Shown in pieces: positions 35,433 through 42,713 of a stretch of DNA of 64,000 nt. Source of the DNA: Foetidibacter luteolus (GTDB lineage Bacteria > Bacteroidota > Bacteroidia > Chitinophagales > Chitinophagaceae). Each line of letters starts with the position of its first letter. Within the stretch, counting starts at the first letter, position 1. Both the position numbers and the translations under genes were made by a program. The notes below the pieces were generated by a model. That model was not told the DNA's origin and did not search any database. It saw only the letters and a list, made by a program, of their open reading frames with translations. The stretch lies in the NCBI RefSeq assembly GCF_009650435.1, contig NZ_VVIP01000016.1, positions 62,001 through 126,000 of the forward strand. Direction: 5' to 3'.

Positions 35433-35522
35433 ATGGGCCCGGCAGCAGGAACAACTATGAAGCTTTACTTGCGTCGCACTCTTCAACGGTTGGATTCTTT
35501 ACGCAGCTTTTCCCACATAGGT
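35433..35522 (+). repeat. Repeat family B, single copy
   Basis: GGGCCCGGCAGCAGGAACAA, CTATGAAGC, TTGCGTCGCACTCTTCAACG and CAGCTTTTCCCAC. It ends at the stop codon of the convergent 35524-36036 gene. Confidence 0.75.
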
Positions 35523-35523
35523 T

Positions 35524-36036
35524 TTACGCCTGTAATGCCGGAATTTTTTTAGCCAGCCAGCTTTCCTGTACAGGAATAATCCAGTTGTTAAGCAATTCTT
35601 CTTTGGTGGCTACCAGGTTGTTAAAATAGAGCGTACCTGCATTTATGAAATTGTTCTCAAAAGCGTATTTCAACTGGCTTAAAGGCAGCAGTTCAACCTT
35701 GTCCTTCAGGTAAAATGCCAGCATTTGCCTGTCAAACAGGGAAACCTTAAACTGTTCTTCTATTTGTTTTATCACCCTTACAGAACTGTCTGTGCTGCAC
35801 CCGCTAACACCTGTGGCGGTTTCATCTGCCATAACAACTATAAACTGGCCAAAGAGCAGGTTGGCAAAACCTTTAACCGGTGTGCCATGGCTTTTCCAGT
35901 TGGCGGCAAATTGCTGCAGTACAGGTTCTAAAGCCAATGCTTCGGGCATGCTGAAAATTCTGTTGCTCTGGTATATCCACACCCTGGAAGATGGGTGAAA
36001 CTCCGTTGGGATAAACTGTTCAAATGCTAAGTTCAT
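35524..36036 (-). CDS. Conserved Bacteroidota protein of unknown function
   Basis: A 170-residue soluble protein. Recognisable stretches are SSRVWIYQSNRIFSMPEALA, LLFGQFIVVMADETATGVSG and CSTDSSVRVIKQIEEQFKV. Similar proteins in Bacteroidota are often labelled 'ABC transporter ATPase', but there is no Walker motif here, so that name is not supported. A perfect TAAATTTG -7 element lies only 4 bases before its ATG (36041-36048 on the plus strand), which suggests a leaderless transcript and fixes the start. Confidence 0.7.
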   Translation of the reverse strand: MNLAFEQFIPTEFHPSSRVWIYQSNRIFSMPEALALEPVLQQFAANWKSHGTPVKGFANLLFGQFIVVMADETATGVSGCSTDSSVRVIKQIEEQFKVSLFDRQMLAFYLKDKVELLPLSQLKYAFENNFINAGTLYFNNLVATKEELLNNWIIPVQESWLAKKIPALQA

Positions 36037-36040
36037 GCGG

Positions 36041-36048
36041 CAAATTTA
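36041..36048 (-). promoter_or_regulatory. -7 promoter element abutting the 36036 start
   Basis: Read on the minus strand, TAAATTTG fits TAnnTTTG and is followed by CCGC and the ATG. Transcription would begin at or within a base or two of the start codon. Confidence 0.6.
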
Positions 36049-36110
36049 GGCAGAATGAGTTGTTGAACCGCAGTCGTCGGGCATGGCAGCGGAATATTAA
36101 CAGCCTGGGA

Positions 36111-36890
36111 CTACTCCATTTCCGCAATAATAAGTTCTGCTATGTCAAGTACTTTTACTTCATGATCTTTTTCGCGGCTTTTTACACCGTCGGTAATCAT
36201 GGTATTGCAAAACGGGCAGGCAGATGCTATAACATCCGGCTGCAGGCTAAGGGCTTCGTCGGCCCGTTCGGTATTAATGCGATGGGTGCCGGCCTCTTCT
36301 TCCTTAAACATTTGAGCGCCGCCGGCGCCGCAACAAAGTCCATTCGTGCGGCAGCGTTTCATTTCCACCAACTCCGCGTCTAACAATTCCAGCACCTGGC
36401 GGGGTGCTTCGTAAATATTATTGGCCCGGCCCAGGTAACAACTGTCGTGGTAGGTTATCCGTTTGCCTTTAAAGCTTCCGCTTTCTTTCAGCTTTATTTT
36501 TCCTTCGTTAATCAACTGTTGTAAAAAAGTGGTATGGTGCAAAACTTCATAATTACCACCCAACTCCGGGTACTCGTTTTTTAACGTGTTGAAGCAGTGG
36601 GGACAAGCGGTAACAATTTTTTTTACATTATACCCATTAAGCACCTGTATGTTGTTGTAAGCCATCATCTGAAAGAGAAACTCATTGCCGGCCCTTCTTG
36701 CAGGGTCCCCGGTGCAGGCCTCTTCTTTGCCGAGTATGGCGTATTTAATTTGCAGTTTGTTAAGTATAGCGGCAAATGCTTTTGTTATTTTCTGGGCACG
36801 CTGGTCAAAGCTGCCGGCACAACCCACCCAAAAAAGAATGTTGGGTGTTTCTCCATTCATCATCATTTCGGCCATGCTGTTAATTTTCAT
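36111..36890 (-). CDS. CCG-domain Fe-S protein (LutA/GlcF-type subunit)
   Basis: A 259-residue protein with two cysteine-rich CCG domains: ILFWVGCAGSFDQRAQ with ACPHCFNTLKNEYP, and ITYHDSCYLGR with GLCCGAGGAQMF and ACPFCNTMI. These motifs, shared with heterodisulfide reductase HdrB and the glycolate/lactate oxidase subunits GlcF and LutA, ligate Fe-S clusters in electron transfer. A full-length partner with 4Fe-4S ferredoxin sites is not in the window, so whether this is a lactate-utilisation subunit is unknown. A TATTTTTG promoter element 16 bases upstream supports the start at 36890. Confidence 0.85.
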   Translation of the reverse strand: MKINSMAEMMMNGETPNILFWVGCAGSFDQRAQKITKAFAAILNKLQIKYAILGKEEACTGDPARRAGNEFLFQMMAYNNIQVLNGYNVKKIVTACPHCFNTLKNEYPELGGNYEVLHHTTFLQQLINEGKIKLKESGSFKGKRITYHDSCYLGRANNIYEAPRQVLELLDAELVEMKRCRTNGLCCGAGGAQMFKEEEAGTHRINTERADEALSLQPDVIASACPFCNTMITDGVKSREKDHEVKVLDIAELIIAEME

Positions 36891-36906
36891 TGGCGTTGCT
36901 TTGCCT

Positions 36907-36914
36907 CAAAAATA
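36907..36914 (-). promoter_or_regulatory. -7 promoter element before the CCG-domain gene
   Basis: On the minus strand TATTTTTG matches TAnnTTTG and lies 16 bases before the ATG at 36890. Confidence 0.55.
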
Positions 36915-37009
36915 GAGATTATTGCAGTGCGTAAAAGAATTTTAAAAATAGATATAACCGATAAGCAAAACTTTGTAACGTATGCACATAAGCCCCGTTG
37001 CCCCGGCAA

Positions 37010-37144
37010 CGGTGAAGTAAAAGTTTCTGCGCCGCAGGCGGCAGAAACAAACTACACTGTGGGAAAAGCTGCATAGCGAATCTAACCGTACAAGAGTGCG
37101 ACGCAACGGCTGCCTAATTGGAGTTCCTGTAGCCGGGCTCATAA
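37010..37144 (-). repeat. Repeat family B, single copy
   Basis: GGGAAAAGCTGCATAGCGAA, CCGTACAAGAGTGCGACGCA and GGAGTTCCTGTAGCCGGGCT in reverse orientation. A second GTTCCTGTAGCCGGGCTAATG at about 37192-37213 looks like a duplicated end. No gene is in this 397-base gap. Confidence 0.7.
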
Positions 37145-37273
37145 AAATGTTTTTATCATACAAATGTCATCCCCCTTCAGGGGATGGGGGTGTTCCTGTA
37201 GCCGGGCTAATGAAAAAACACTGTATGGCCATTGCTGCTATATGGTCAGGGTTTTTTGAATAAATGATACCGG

Positions 37274-37281
37274 TATATTTG
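37274..37281 (+). promoter_or_regulatory. -7 promoter element abutting the LysE-type gene
   Basis: TATATTTG is followed by six bases (CCGCCA) and the ATG at 37288. A TTTG lies about 15 bases upstream, shorter than usual for a -33 box. A leaderless or near-leaderless transcript is inferred, and the upstream in-frame ATG at 37264 would lie before the promoter. Confidence 0.55.
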
Positions 37282-37287
37282 CCGCCA

Positions 37288-37914
37288 ATGAATTTGCTGT
37301 TTGCTGCTTTTATGGGTATGCTGGTTAGCTTTCTGGGGCAATTGCCGCTGGGCAATATGAGCATTACGGCTACACAGATTTATATACAGGAAAACCTGAA
37401 AAATGCCTGGAAGTACGCTGTTGGCGTTGCCATTGTGGAGGTAGTTTACCTGCGGCTGTCTTTAAAAGGCGTTGACTGGATAATGCGGCACCAGCTTTTT
37501 TTTGAAGTGTTGGGATGGTTAACAGTGGTACTGTTCCTTGTGCTTGGCGTGGCCAGTTTTTTAACCGCCAGAAAACAGGCTGCCGGCAAAAAAGCATTGT
37601 TGCTGAATAACAATTTAAACCGCTTTTTATTAGGCATGAGCATGAGTGCCCTTAACCCGGCACAGATACCCTTTTGGTTTATATGGAGCACTTACCTGCT
37701 GGATAATAAGGTGATACAACCTGTAACGTTGCAATACGATTTTTTTACCATAGGTGCTGGTTTGGGCACTATTGCCGGGTTGGCATTATATATACATGGC
37801 GGTAACTGGCTTATTACCAAAATGAATACCAGTACTAAAACCCTTAATAAAGTAATGGGTATTATTTTTATACTGAGTGCGCTTATACAATTGTACCGTA
37901 TGCTTACAAAATAG
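37288..37914 (+). CDS. LysE family exporter
   Basis: A 208-residue inner-membrane protein with about six hydrophobic segments. LLFAAFMGMLVSFLGQLPLG, then NMSITATQIYIQENLKNAW and the Asn-Pro pair in MSALNPAQIPFWF match LysE/RhtB transporters, which export amino acids or related small molecules. The start at 37288 is chosen over 37264 because of the adjacent -7 element. The cargo is unknown. It is single, with a convergent neighbour 26 bases downstream. Confidence 0.8.
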   Translation: MNLLFAAFMGMLVSFLGQLPLGNMSITATQIYIQENLKNAWKYAVGVAIVEVVYLRLSLKGVDWIMRHQLFFEVLGWLTVVLFLVLGVASFLTARKQAAGKKALLLNNNLNRFLLGMSMSALNPAQIPFWFIWSTYLLDNKVIQPVTLQYDFFTIGAGLGTIAGLALYIHGGNWLITKMNTSTKTLNKVMGIIFILSALIQLYRMLTK

Positions 37915-37940
37915 GCCCGCAAGGCGGCGGCCATTACTGC

Positions 37941-38447
37941 TTATGGCAACTGCCAGTTCATTTCCTGTTTCAGATATTCAATTACATTGTACACAATAGG
38001 GCAGCGGCCATAGTGCATAAAACTTGCAAACAGGCGGTTGGTAAAGCCGGGCAAATGCAAATTGGGAAAACGCCTGCAATCAGCAAAGCGGTGTTCGTAT
38101 ACCGTGCATTGGTTATTGGAAAGAAAATGACAGGGGATGGTATTAACAGCCATTATGCCGCCCGTGCTTTTTTCAATATATTTTTCATCAAAAGAAGCCC
38201 TTGACAGCCCCAGGTGCGCTGCAAGGTTATCCGCTTCTTTATCTTCCACATTTATAATAAGGCTGCGGCAGCAATTACCGCAGGCGGTACAATCTATGAG
38301 AGGTTCTACCTGGCTGTTGAGAACATTAACCAAAGTATCTACGTGGCCGGCATCCTGCACTTTAAGAAATTCACGAAAAGCATCATTCTCCTCTTCTTTC
38401 GTTATTGCCGCACTGCTTATAACAGCAAGACTTGTTTCTGCCTTCAT
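37941..38447 (-). CDS. YkgJ-family cysteine-cluster protein
   Basis: A 168-residue soluble protein with LIDCTACGNCCRSLIINVED (a CxxCxxCC cluster) near residue 52, then IPCHFLSNNQCTVYEHRFAD and CRRFPN. This is the YkgJ/Fe-S-containing zinc-oxidoreductase-like pattern; the eight Cys can hold a metal or Fe-S cluster. Function is unknown. A TATATTTG element lies at 38474-38481 (minus strand), giving a leader of about 20 bases. Confidence 0.85.
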   Translation of the reverse strand: MKAETSLAVISSAAITKEEENDAFREFLKVQDAGHVDTLVNVLNSQVEPLIDCTACGNCCRSLIINVEDKEADNLAAHLGLSRASFDEKYIEKSTGGIMAVNTIPCHFLSNNQCTVYEHRFADCRRFPNLHLPGFTNRLFASFMHYGRCPIVYNVIEYLKQEMNWQLP

Positions 38448-38473
38448 GATGCTTTATTTACAATTATGGCCCG

Positions 38474-38481
38474 CAAATATA
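38474..38481 (-). promoter_or_regulatory. -7 promoter element before the YkgJ-type gene
   Basis: On the minus strand TATATTTG matches TAnnTTTG, 26 bases before the ATG at 38447. Confidence 0.5.
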
Positions 38482-38499
38482 TGGGTATCGTTACCAGCT

Positions 38500-38709
38500 T
38501 CAGGATACATTGCCAGCCTCTACCCAGCTAAGTATTTCCAACGCGTAGGTTTTAAGGTTGCGCAGGCAGTCTGCCTTGTCTTCAAAACCTTCTTCTGCCG
38601 CTGCTATAATCCTGTTATTGCGGGAAATTCTCCATCTCCAGTGGCTGTTATGGTCCTGGTGTAACTCAATTTTTCGAAACTGAGATTTAGGATGATACAT
38701 GTTTTGCAT
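38500..38709 (-). CDS. Small DUF1508 (YegP)-like protein
   Basis: A short protein; 69 residues from the ATG at 38709 (another possible start is 38733, giving 77). FRKIELHQDHNSHWRWRISR, IIAAAEEGFEDKADCLRNLK and YALEIL follow the pattern of DUF1508/YegP domains (a W-R-x core, I-I/A-x-S-x-E-G, and K-x-x-C/A). These domains are small and mostly uncharacterised. It is upstream of the YkgJ-type gene on the same strand, but a separate promoter lies between the two. Confidence 0.65.
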   Translation of the reverse strand: MQNMYHPKSQFRKIELHQDHNSHWRWRISRNNRIIAAAEEGFEDKADCLRNLKTYALEILSWVEAGNVS

Positions 38710-38879
38710 GACATTAGATTTTAAAACCTTCAACCAAAAAGCGGGGACAATAACTCAACCAGTGTGGACAAGCATTTCAAAGGCTGATAAAACGAAATTA
38801 CAGCCGGGGTTGCTAACAGCAAAATAAAAAGGATGCACCCTGCACAAAAAACGTTTGTGGTAAAATATACGGTGGATGG

Positions 38880-39461
38880 TTATTGTTTGTAATAAAAAGT
38901 AAAAGCGTATTTCCTATTTGGGTTTTGAAGGTCGCCAAAGTAAACAACTTCGGGTGTTTGGGAAAAAGTTATCCTGGCCTTAACAGCTCTTGAGATAACA
39001 GGCTGTTGCCATGAGGTAATGAACATAAGTGAATCTTTGGCGTACATGCCCAGCGCGGTTTTTGTTATGATTGTTTTTACCAACGGGGCCTGGTGGCTGT
39101 TAACTAAAGAGATGGTCATTTTGCAGGCAGAATCTTTGTAAAGAATACCTGCAAAAAAGTTGTTCCATTCACCGGTTTCAGGGTAAACAACCAGTGTATG
39201 TGTATCCGGCTCTTCAATTACATAATTACCCTTAAAAATAAGCGGGTCTGTATCCGGTATAGTAAATTCTGTGGAGCGTTCATCAGCGCCCTCTGAAATG
39301 GCGGACTTGATGCCATTGAAAGCCAAAAGATTATTAGCGGCAGGCGCTGTAAAAGCATTGCTTTTATTTTCAGCGGACGTACTGCCTTTTGTTACAGATT
39401 TGCCAGGGCTGCAGCCCAATAATATTGCAATGAAGGCCGCTAATATTGTAAGCCGTAACAT
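38880..39461 (-). CDS. Lipoprotein of unknown function
   Basis: A 193-residue predicted lipoprotein: MLRLTILAAFIAILLGCSPG gives Cys at residue 17. The mature part contains a Ser/Ala-rich spacer and then a beta-rich domain ending YAFTFYYKQ. I do not recognise a family. It is well separated from neighbours on both sides and has no visible operon partner. Its small size and clear signal support a real gene. Confidence 0.65.
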   Translation of the reverse strand: MLRLTILAAFIAILLGCSPGKSVTKGSTSAENKSNAFTAPAANNLLAFNGIKSAISEGADERSTEFTIPDTDPLIFKGNYVIEEPDTHTLVVYPETGEWNNFFAGILYKDSACKMTISLVNSHQAPLVKTIITKTALGMYAKDSLMFITSWQQPVISRAVKARITFSQTPEVVYFGDLQNPNRKYAFTFYYKQ

Positions 39462-39740
39462 GAAACGGGATTTTGCCTGTAAGCTAAAATTGTTATGAGG
39501 GGTTTATTTTTCTCCTGGGGGAGAGGCTGGGCTGGTGCAGGTTTTTCGAAGGGAAGAGATTAAGGCTTCGCCAACAGTGTTTTGGTTAATTATTAATTTG
39601 GTTACCCCTACAAGATAAGCGTGTTTGGCCTGCCGTCAAAATTAAATTAATGTATACAGGGGTGTTGCGCCGTACGCAAAATGAAACAGGAATAAAATAC
39701 AATCTATAACTAACTTTATGCTTCTTATGAAAAGCGCGGT

Positions 39741-40031
39741 ATGAAAAACGCATTTTATATCATTTTGAACATGAAGTCGGGCAGCGATTATGAGACGTTT
39801 GGAAAATTTATGCTTGGCAACGACAAGCGGTTTGCAGAAAATTTGTTCAACCGGTTGCAGGGCAGCCGGGTTGTGCAGAACAGCAACCCCATACAGCTTG
39901 ATTTTGTGGAGATGAAAGATGGATTGCCTGCCAACCTTAATGTAATGTGCTGCAACCTGCAGCAACTTACTGATAATTGCCGGCTGATAACCAAAGAAAT
40001 ATTTAAGATGCTTAATATGGAAACGTTGTAG
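39741..40031 (+). CDS. Small conserved protein of unknown function
   Basis: A 96-residue protein: MKNAFYIILNMKSGSDYETF, then GNDKRFAENLFNRLQGS and LDFVEMKDGLPANLNVMCCN. The residues and charge pattern look like a genuine soluble protein, and I recall similar short ORFs in Chitinophagaceae, but the family is not named with certainty. A TAACTTTA element lies about 35 bases before the ATG as a possible -7 box. No signal or membrane helix is seen. Confidence 0.6.
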   Translation: MKNAFYIILNMKSGSDYETFGKFMLGNDKRFAENLFNRLQGSRVVQNSNPIQLDFVEMKDGLPANLNVMCCNLQQLTDNCRLITKEIFKMLNMETL

Positions 40032-40075
40032 CGCAGGGCCGTGTTACCAGTTTCGGGTTTTAAGTAAAAAATTTT

Positions 40076-40232
40076 TAGGGGGTGTCCCTCGGGCCGGGCA
40101 GAACTGCGTTCGCAACCTTCGTCAAAGCAACATTTAGTTGCTTTTTCTCGGTTGTGCTATTACTCCGGTACAAAAGCCCTGCTGCGATGGCTTCACCGGG
40201 GTAGCCGCTTCAATTCCTCACCCGGTGGTGGT
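40076..40232 (+). repeat. Repeat family A, copy 6 (long form)
   Basis: Has GGGGGTGTCCCTCGGGCCGG, an added segment with CAGAACTGCGTTCGCAACC and an internal hairpin AAGCAAC-ATTTA-GTTGCTT, then GTGCTATTACTCCGGTACAA, CACCGGGGTAGCCGC and TTCAATTCCTCACCCGG. The added segment is also in copies 8 and 9. Confidence 0.75.
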
Positions 40233-40299
40233 GCCGGCTAATTATTTTGTTTGCAGCATGTTTTTTAACTACGCCAGTCATTACAGCTAACGTGCTAAC

Positions 40300-42369
40300 T
40301 CAGTTAAGATAGGGCAGCTCCACATAAAAGACAGAGCCTTTGCCAACCTGGCTTTCAAACCAAAGCTTACCCTGGTGCTCTTCAATTATCTTGTGGGAAA
40401 TAGAAAGGCCAAGGCCATACGACTCTTCTCCTGATGTGCCGGGCCGCGAACTTTCAGGCGAGAGGGAAAATATCTTTTCTTTTAGTACTGCAGGTATGCC
40501 AATGCCGTTATCATGTATGGAAAGCAGTACTTTATGCTGTTGCCTTTGCAGGTAGATTTTAATTTCCGCATTCTCCGGGCTGAATTTGATGGCGTTATTA
40601 ACGATATTGCTTACTACACGCCACATTTTCTGCCTGTTCAGCAGCAATACAGGATAATCAAGCTGCAGGGTGATAATCTGCTTTTTTTCCCGGGCTTTTG
40701 CCCTGAAGAGTTCTGTACATTGTTCAACAAGGCGGCCCATGTTAACCGGTTCTTTGGCCCCCCCTGCAAGTTTAGGGTTGTCGTTAAGCAAGTCTTTAAT
40801 TAGCGCCATTGAATCTATGCAGGTAGTTTGTATAAGATCAAGTGTTTCCTGCATGTACCGGGGCTGCCCCTTTTTAAGTAACGAATATACCAGCGTTCTT
40901 ATAGCGCTGATGGGGTTCTTAAGGTCGTGCGCCACCACTTTAACTATACGGTTATTTTCTTTGTGGCTTTGTTCAAGAGAGGTTAGTGTTTTCCGCAGGT
41001 CTTCGTTACTGCTTTGTATTTCGGCATTAAGCAGCGTTAACTTATTTACATACCGCGATTTTCGTTTGGAAGTAGACCATACCAGCAATATAACAGAAAT
41101 GGCCAGTACAATACCGGCAACCGCCGCCATTATGTAAACATTCCTTAGCTGGTTAGCCTGTTTAAGTTTTTCATTGGTGTTTTTTTGTTCGCGGTTTTCA
41201 ACTTCTCTTCTTATGTCGGTAACATTTAAGGCCTTATCGCGGTTTTCAATAGAATCTCTGATAATATTGGACTTTCGCAGGGCATGCAGGGCTGGATATG
41301 GTTTGTGGGTAAGTATGTAATATTCAGAAAGATTTTTGTAAAAGCTTTGTGTCAGCGGGCTAACGCTAAGTGTGTCAGCAAACTGGGGGATGCTTTTAAT
41401 TATTTCCCCGGCTTTCTTTAATTGCCTGGTTGCTACGTACATTTTGGCCAGTGAGTTAAGCGAAGAAGCGGAGAAAGACCTATCTCTTTTTTGTGTAACA
41501 GCCAGGCTTTTCAGGTAAAGTTTTTCTGCCTGTGTATAATTGTTCAACCTTTCCATTACCTGCGCCTGGTTGCCATATACTATGCATTTCATAAGCTCAA
41601 TATCCGCGGCATGCTGGTTGCTGTAAAGGCTTTCATTTTTGGCCAAATATTCCAATGTGGCATCGTAGTAAAATGTGGCACTGTCTGTTATGCCCGCCAG
41701 GTAAAAACAAATGCCGGTATTGTCCATATTTTCCTGGGTGTTAACAAAACCCAGGTAACCGTTAAAGGCACAAGCTTCTGCCATTTGGTATTTGGCTTTA
41801 AAAAAAGCGGCGGCCGCCAGGTATTTTTTCTGTGCAAAAAGTATGTTGGCCATGCTTTCGTTATAGGCATACTGCTCGCAATGGTTTTTAACTCTTGCGG
41901 AGAGGGTTAGTTTGCCAATGATATAGTATCGTATGGCTTCATCGTAATTTTTCATCAGAAAGTAAGCCTGGCCTTTTGCAAAATGCGCCCTTGCATAAAC
42001 GGTGGCCAGGTATTCATCTTTGTTTACATAGTGTTCCAGCAGGTTTATGGCGCTGTCCGCATACAGTAATACAGAATCGTAGTTAAAACTGGCTGTTCTG
42101 TAGTAAAATACTTTGCGCATGTACTTATTACTGATGTTATCGGGTCCGGGGTTTTTGGCGGCGGCAAAAAAAGAATCCAGGTAACGCATTTCTGCTGCCG
42201 TGTAGTCCGGTTCAGCATCCACTTTGTCAAACACATCCTGGTAATAGCCATCGAACCTGTTGCTATAGAAACTGTTGCAGGAAAAAGATGTTGTGGTTAA
42301 GAAGAAAAGCAGCACCCACACATGTAAGCCGGGCCGGCATATTGATTTAAGTGTTTCATTCAGGGGCAT
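40300..42369 (-). CDS. TPR-containing sensor histidine kinase, copy 1
   Basis: A 689-residue membrane sensor kinase. An N-terminal signal with a lipobox-like Cys (TTTSFSC near residue 31) precedes a periplasmic TPR-type helical domain (about 60-380, with repeated YAxAxxxxxL-type pairs). One membrane helix lies at about 403-425 (VYIMAAVAGIVLAISVILLV), then a coiled coil, a HisKA domain with VAHDLKNPISAIRTL near 478, and a HATPase domain ending with HDNGIGIPAVLKEKIFSL and SYGLGLSISHKIIEEHQGKL. All catalytic motifs are intact. It is a tandem paralogue of the next kinase, and neither has a response regulator beside it. Confidence 0.9.
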   Translation of the reverse strand: MPLNETLKSICRPGLHVWVLLFFLTTTSFSCNSFYSNRFDGYYQDVFDKVDAEPDYTAAEMRYLDSFFAAAKNPGPDNISNKYMRKVFYYRTASFNYDSVLLYADSAINLLEHYVNKDEYLATVYARAHFAKGQAYFLMKNYDEAIRYYIIGKLTLSARVKNHCEQYAYNESMANILFAQKKYLAAAAFFKAKYQMAEACAFNGYLGFVNTQENMDNTGICFYLAGITDSATFYYDATLEYLAKNESLYSNQHAADIELMKCIVYGNQAQVMERLNNYTQAEKLYLKSLAVTQKRDRSFSASSLNSLAKMYVATRQLKKAGEIIKSIPQFADTLSVSPLTQSFYKNLSEYYILTHKPYPALHALRKSNIIRDSIENRDKALNVTDIRREVENREQKNTNEKLKQANQLRNVYIMAAVAGIVLAISVILLVWSTSKRKSRYVNKLTLLNAEIQSSNEDLRKTLTSLEQSHKENNRIVKVVAHDLKNPISAIRTLVYSLLKKGQPRYMQETLDLIQTTCIDSMALIKDLLNDNPKLAGGAKEPVNMGRLVEQCTELFRAKAREKKQIITLQLDYPVLLLNRQKMWRVVSNIVNNAIKFSPENAEIKIYLQRQQHKVLLSIHDNGIGIPAVLKEKIFSLSPESSRPGTSGEESYGLGLSISHKIIEEHQGKLWFESQVGKGSVFYVELPYLN

Positions 42370-42549
42370 TACGGAAGTTATTGATGTTGACTGTTATAAA
42401 ACTTAGCCCGTGGCTTTCAATCAAATATAGCAGATATTTCAGAAGATGCATTATTATTACGGGATTCAAATTTTTGAGTTAACAACTGTATTTTTTACTA
42501 CCGGAAACGCTGGTTACATTGCGGGCAAGCCCGGTAAAATTACTGTTGC

Positions 42550-42680
42550 TGATTGGCTGCCGGATTGAAGCGGAAACCCCGCTGAAGCCTTGTGCGCAGG
42601 TATTTGCGGCGGAGTTGCAGCGAAAAGCCGGAACAGGAGGCCGGCGGGGCTGCCGAGGCAGAAAGCCCCAAAAAATTGTG
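42550..42680 (-). repeat. Repeat family A, copy 7
   Basis: Diverged: CCGGATTGAAGCGGAAACCC, GGAGTTGCAGCGAAAAGCC, then GGCGGGGCTGCCGAGGCAG in place of the usual end. It lies between the two kinases, which may have been the duplicated unit with its flank. Confidence 0.55.
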
Positions 42681-42713
42681 CGGGTAAAACAATCTATTGT
42701 GTTGCGGGTGCAA

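Noticed and set aside
35524..36036. ABC transporter ATPase, the label often given to relatives
   Set aside because: No Walker A, Walker B or signature motif is present in the 170 residues.
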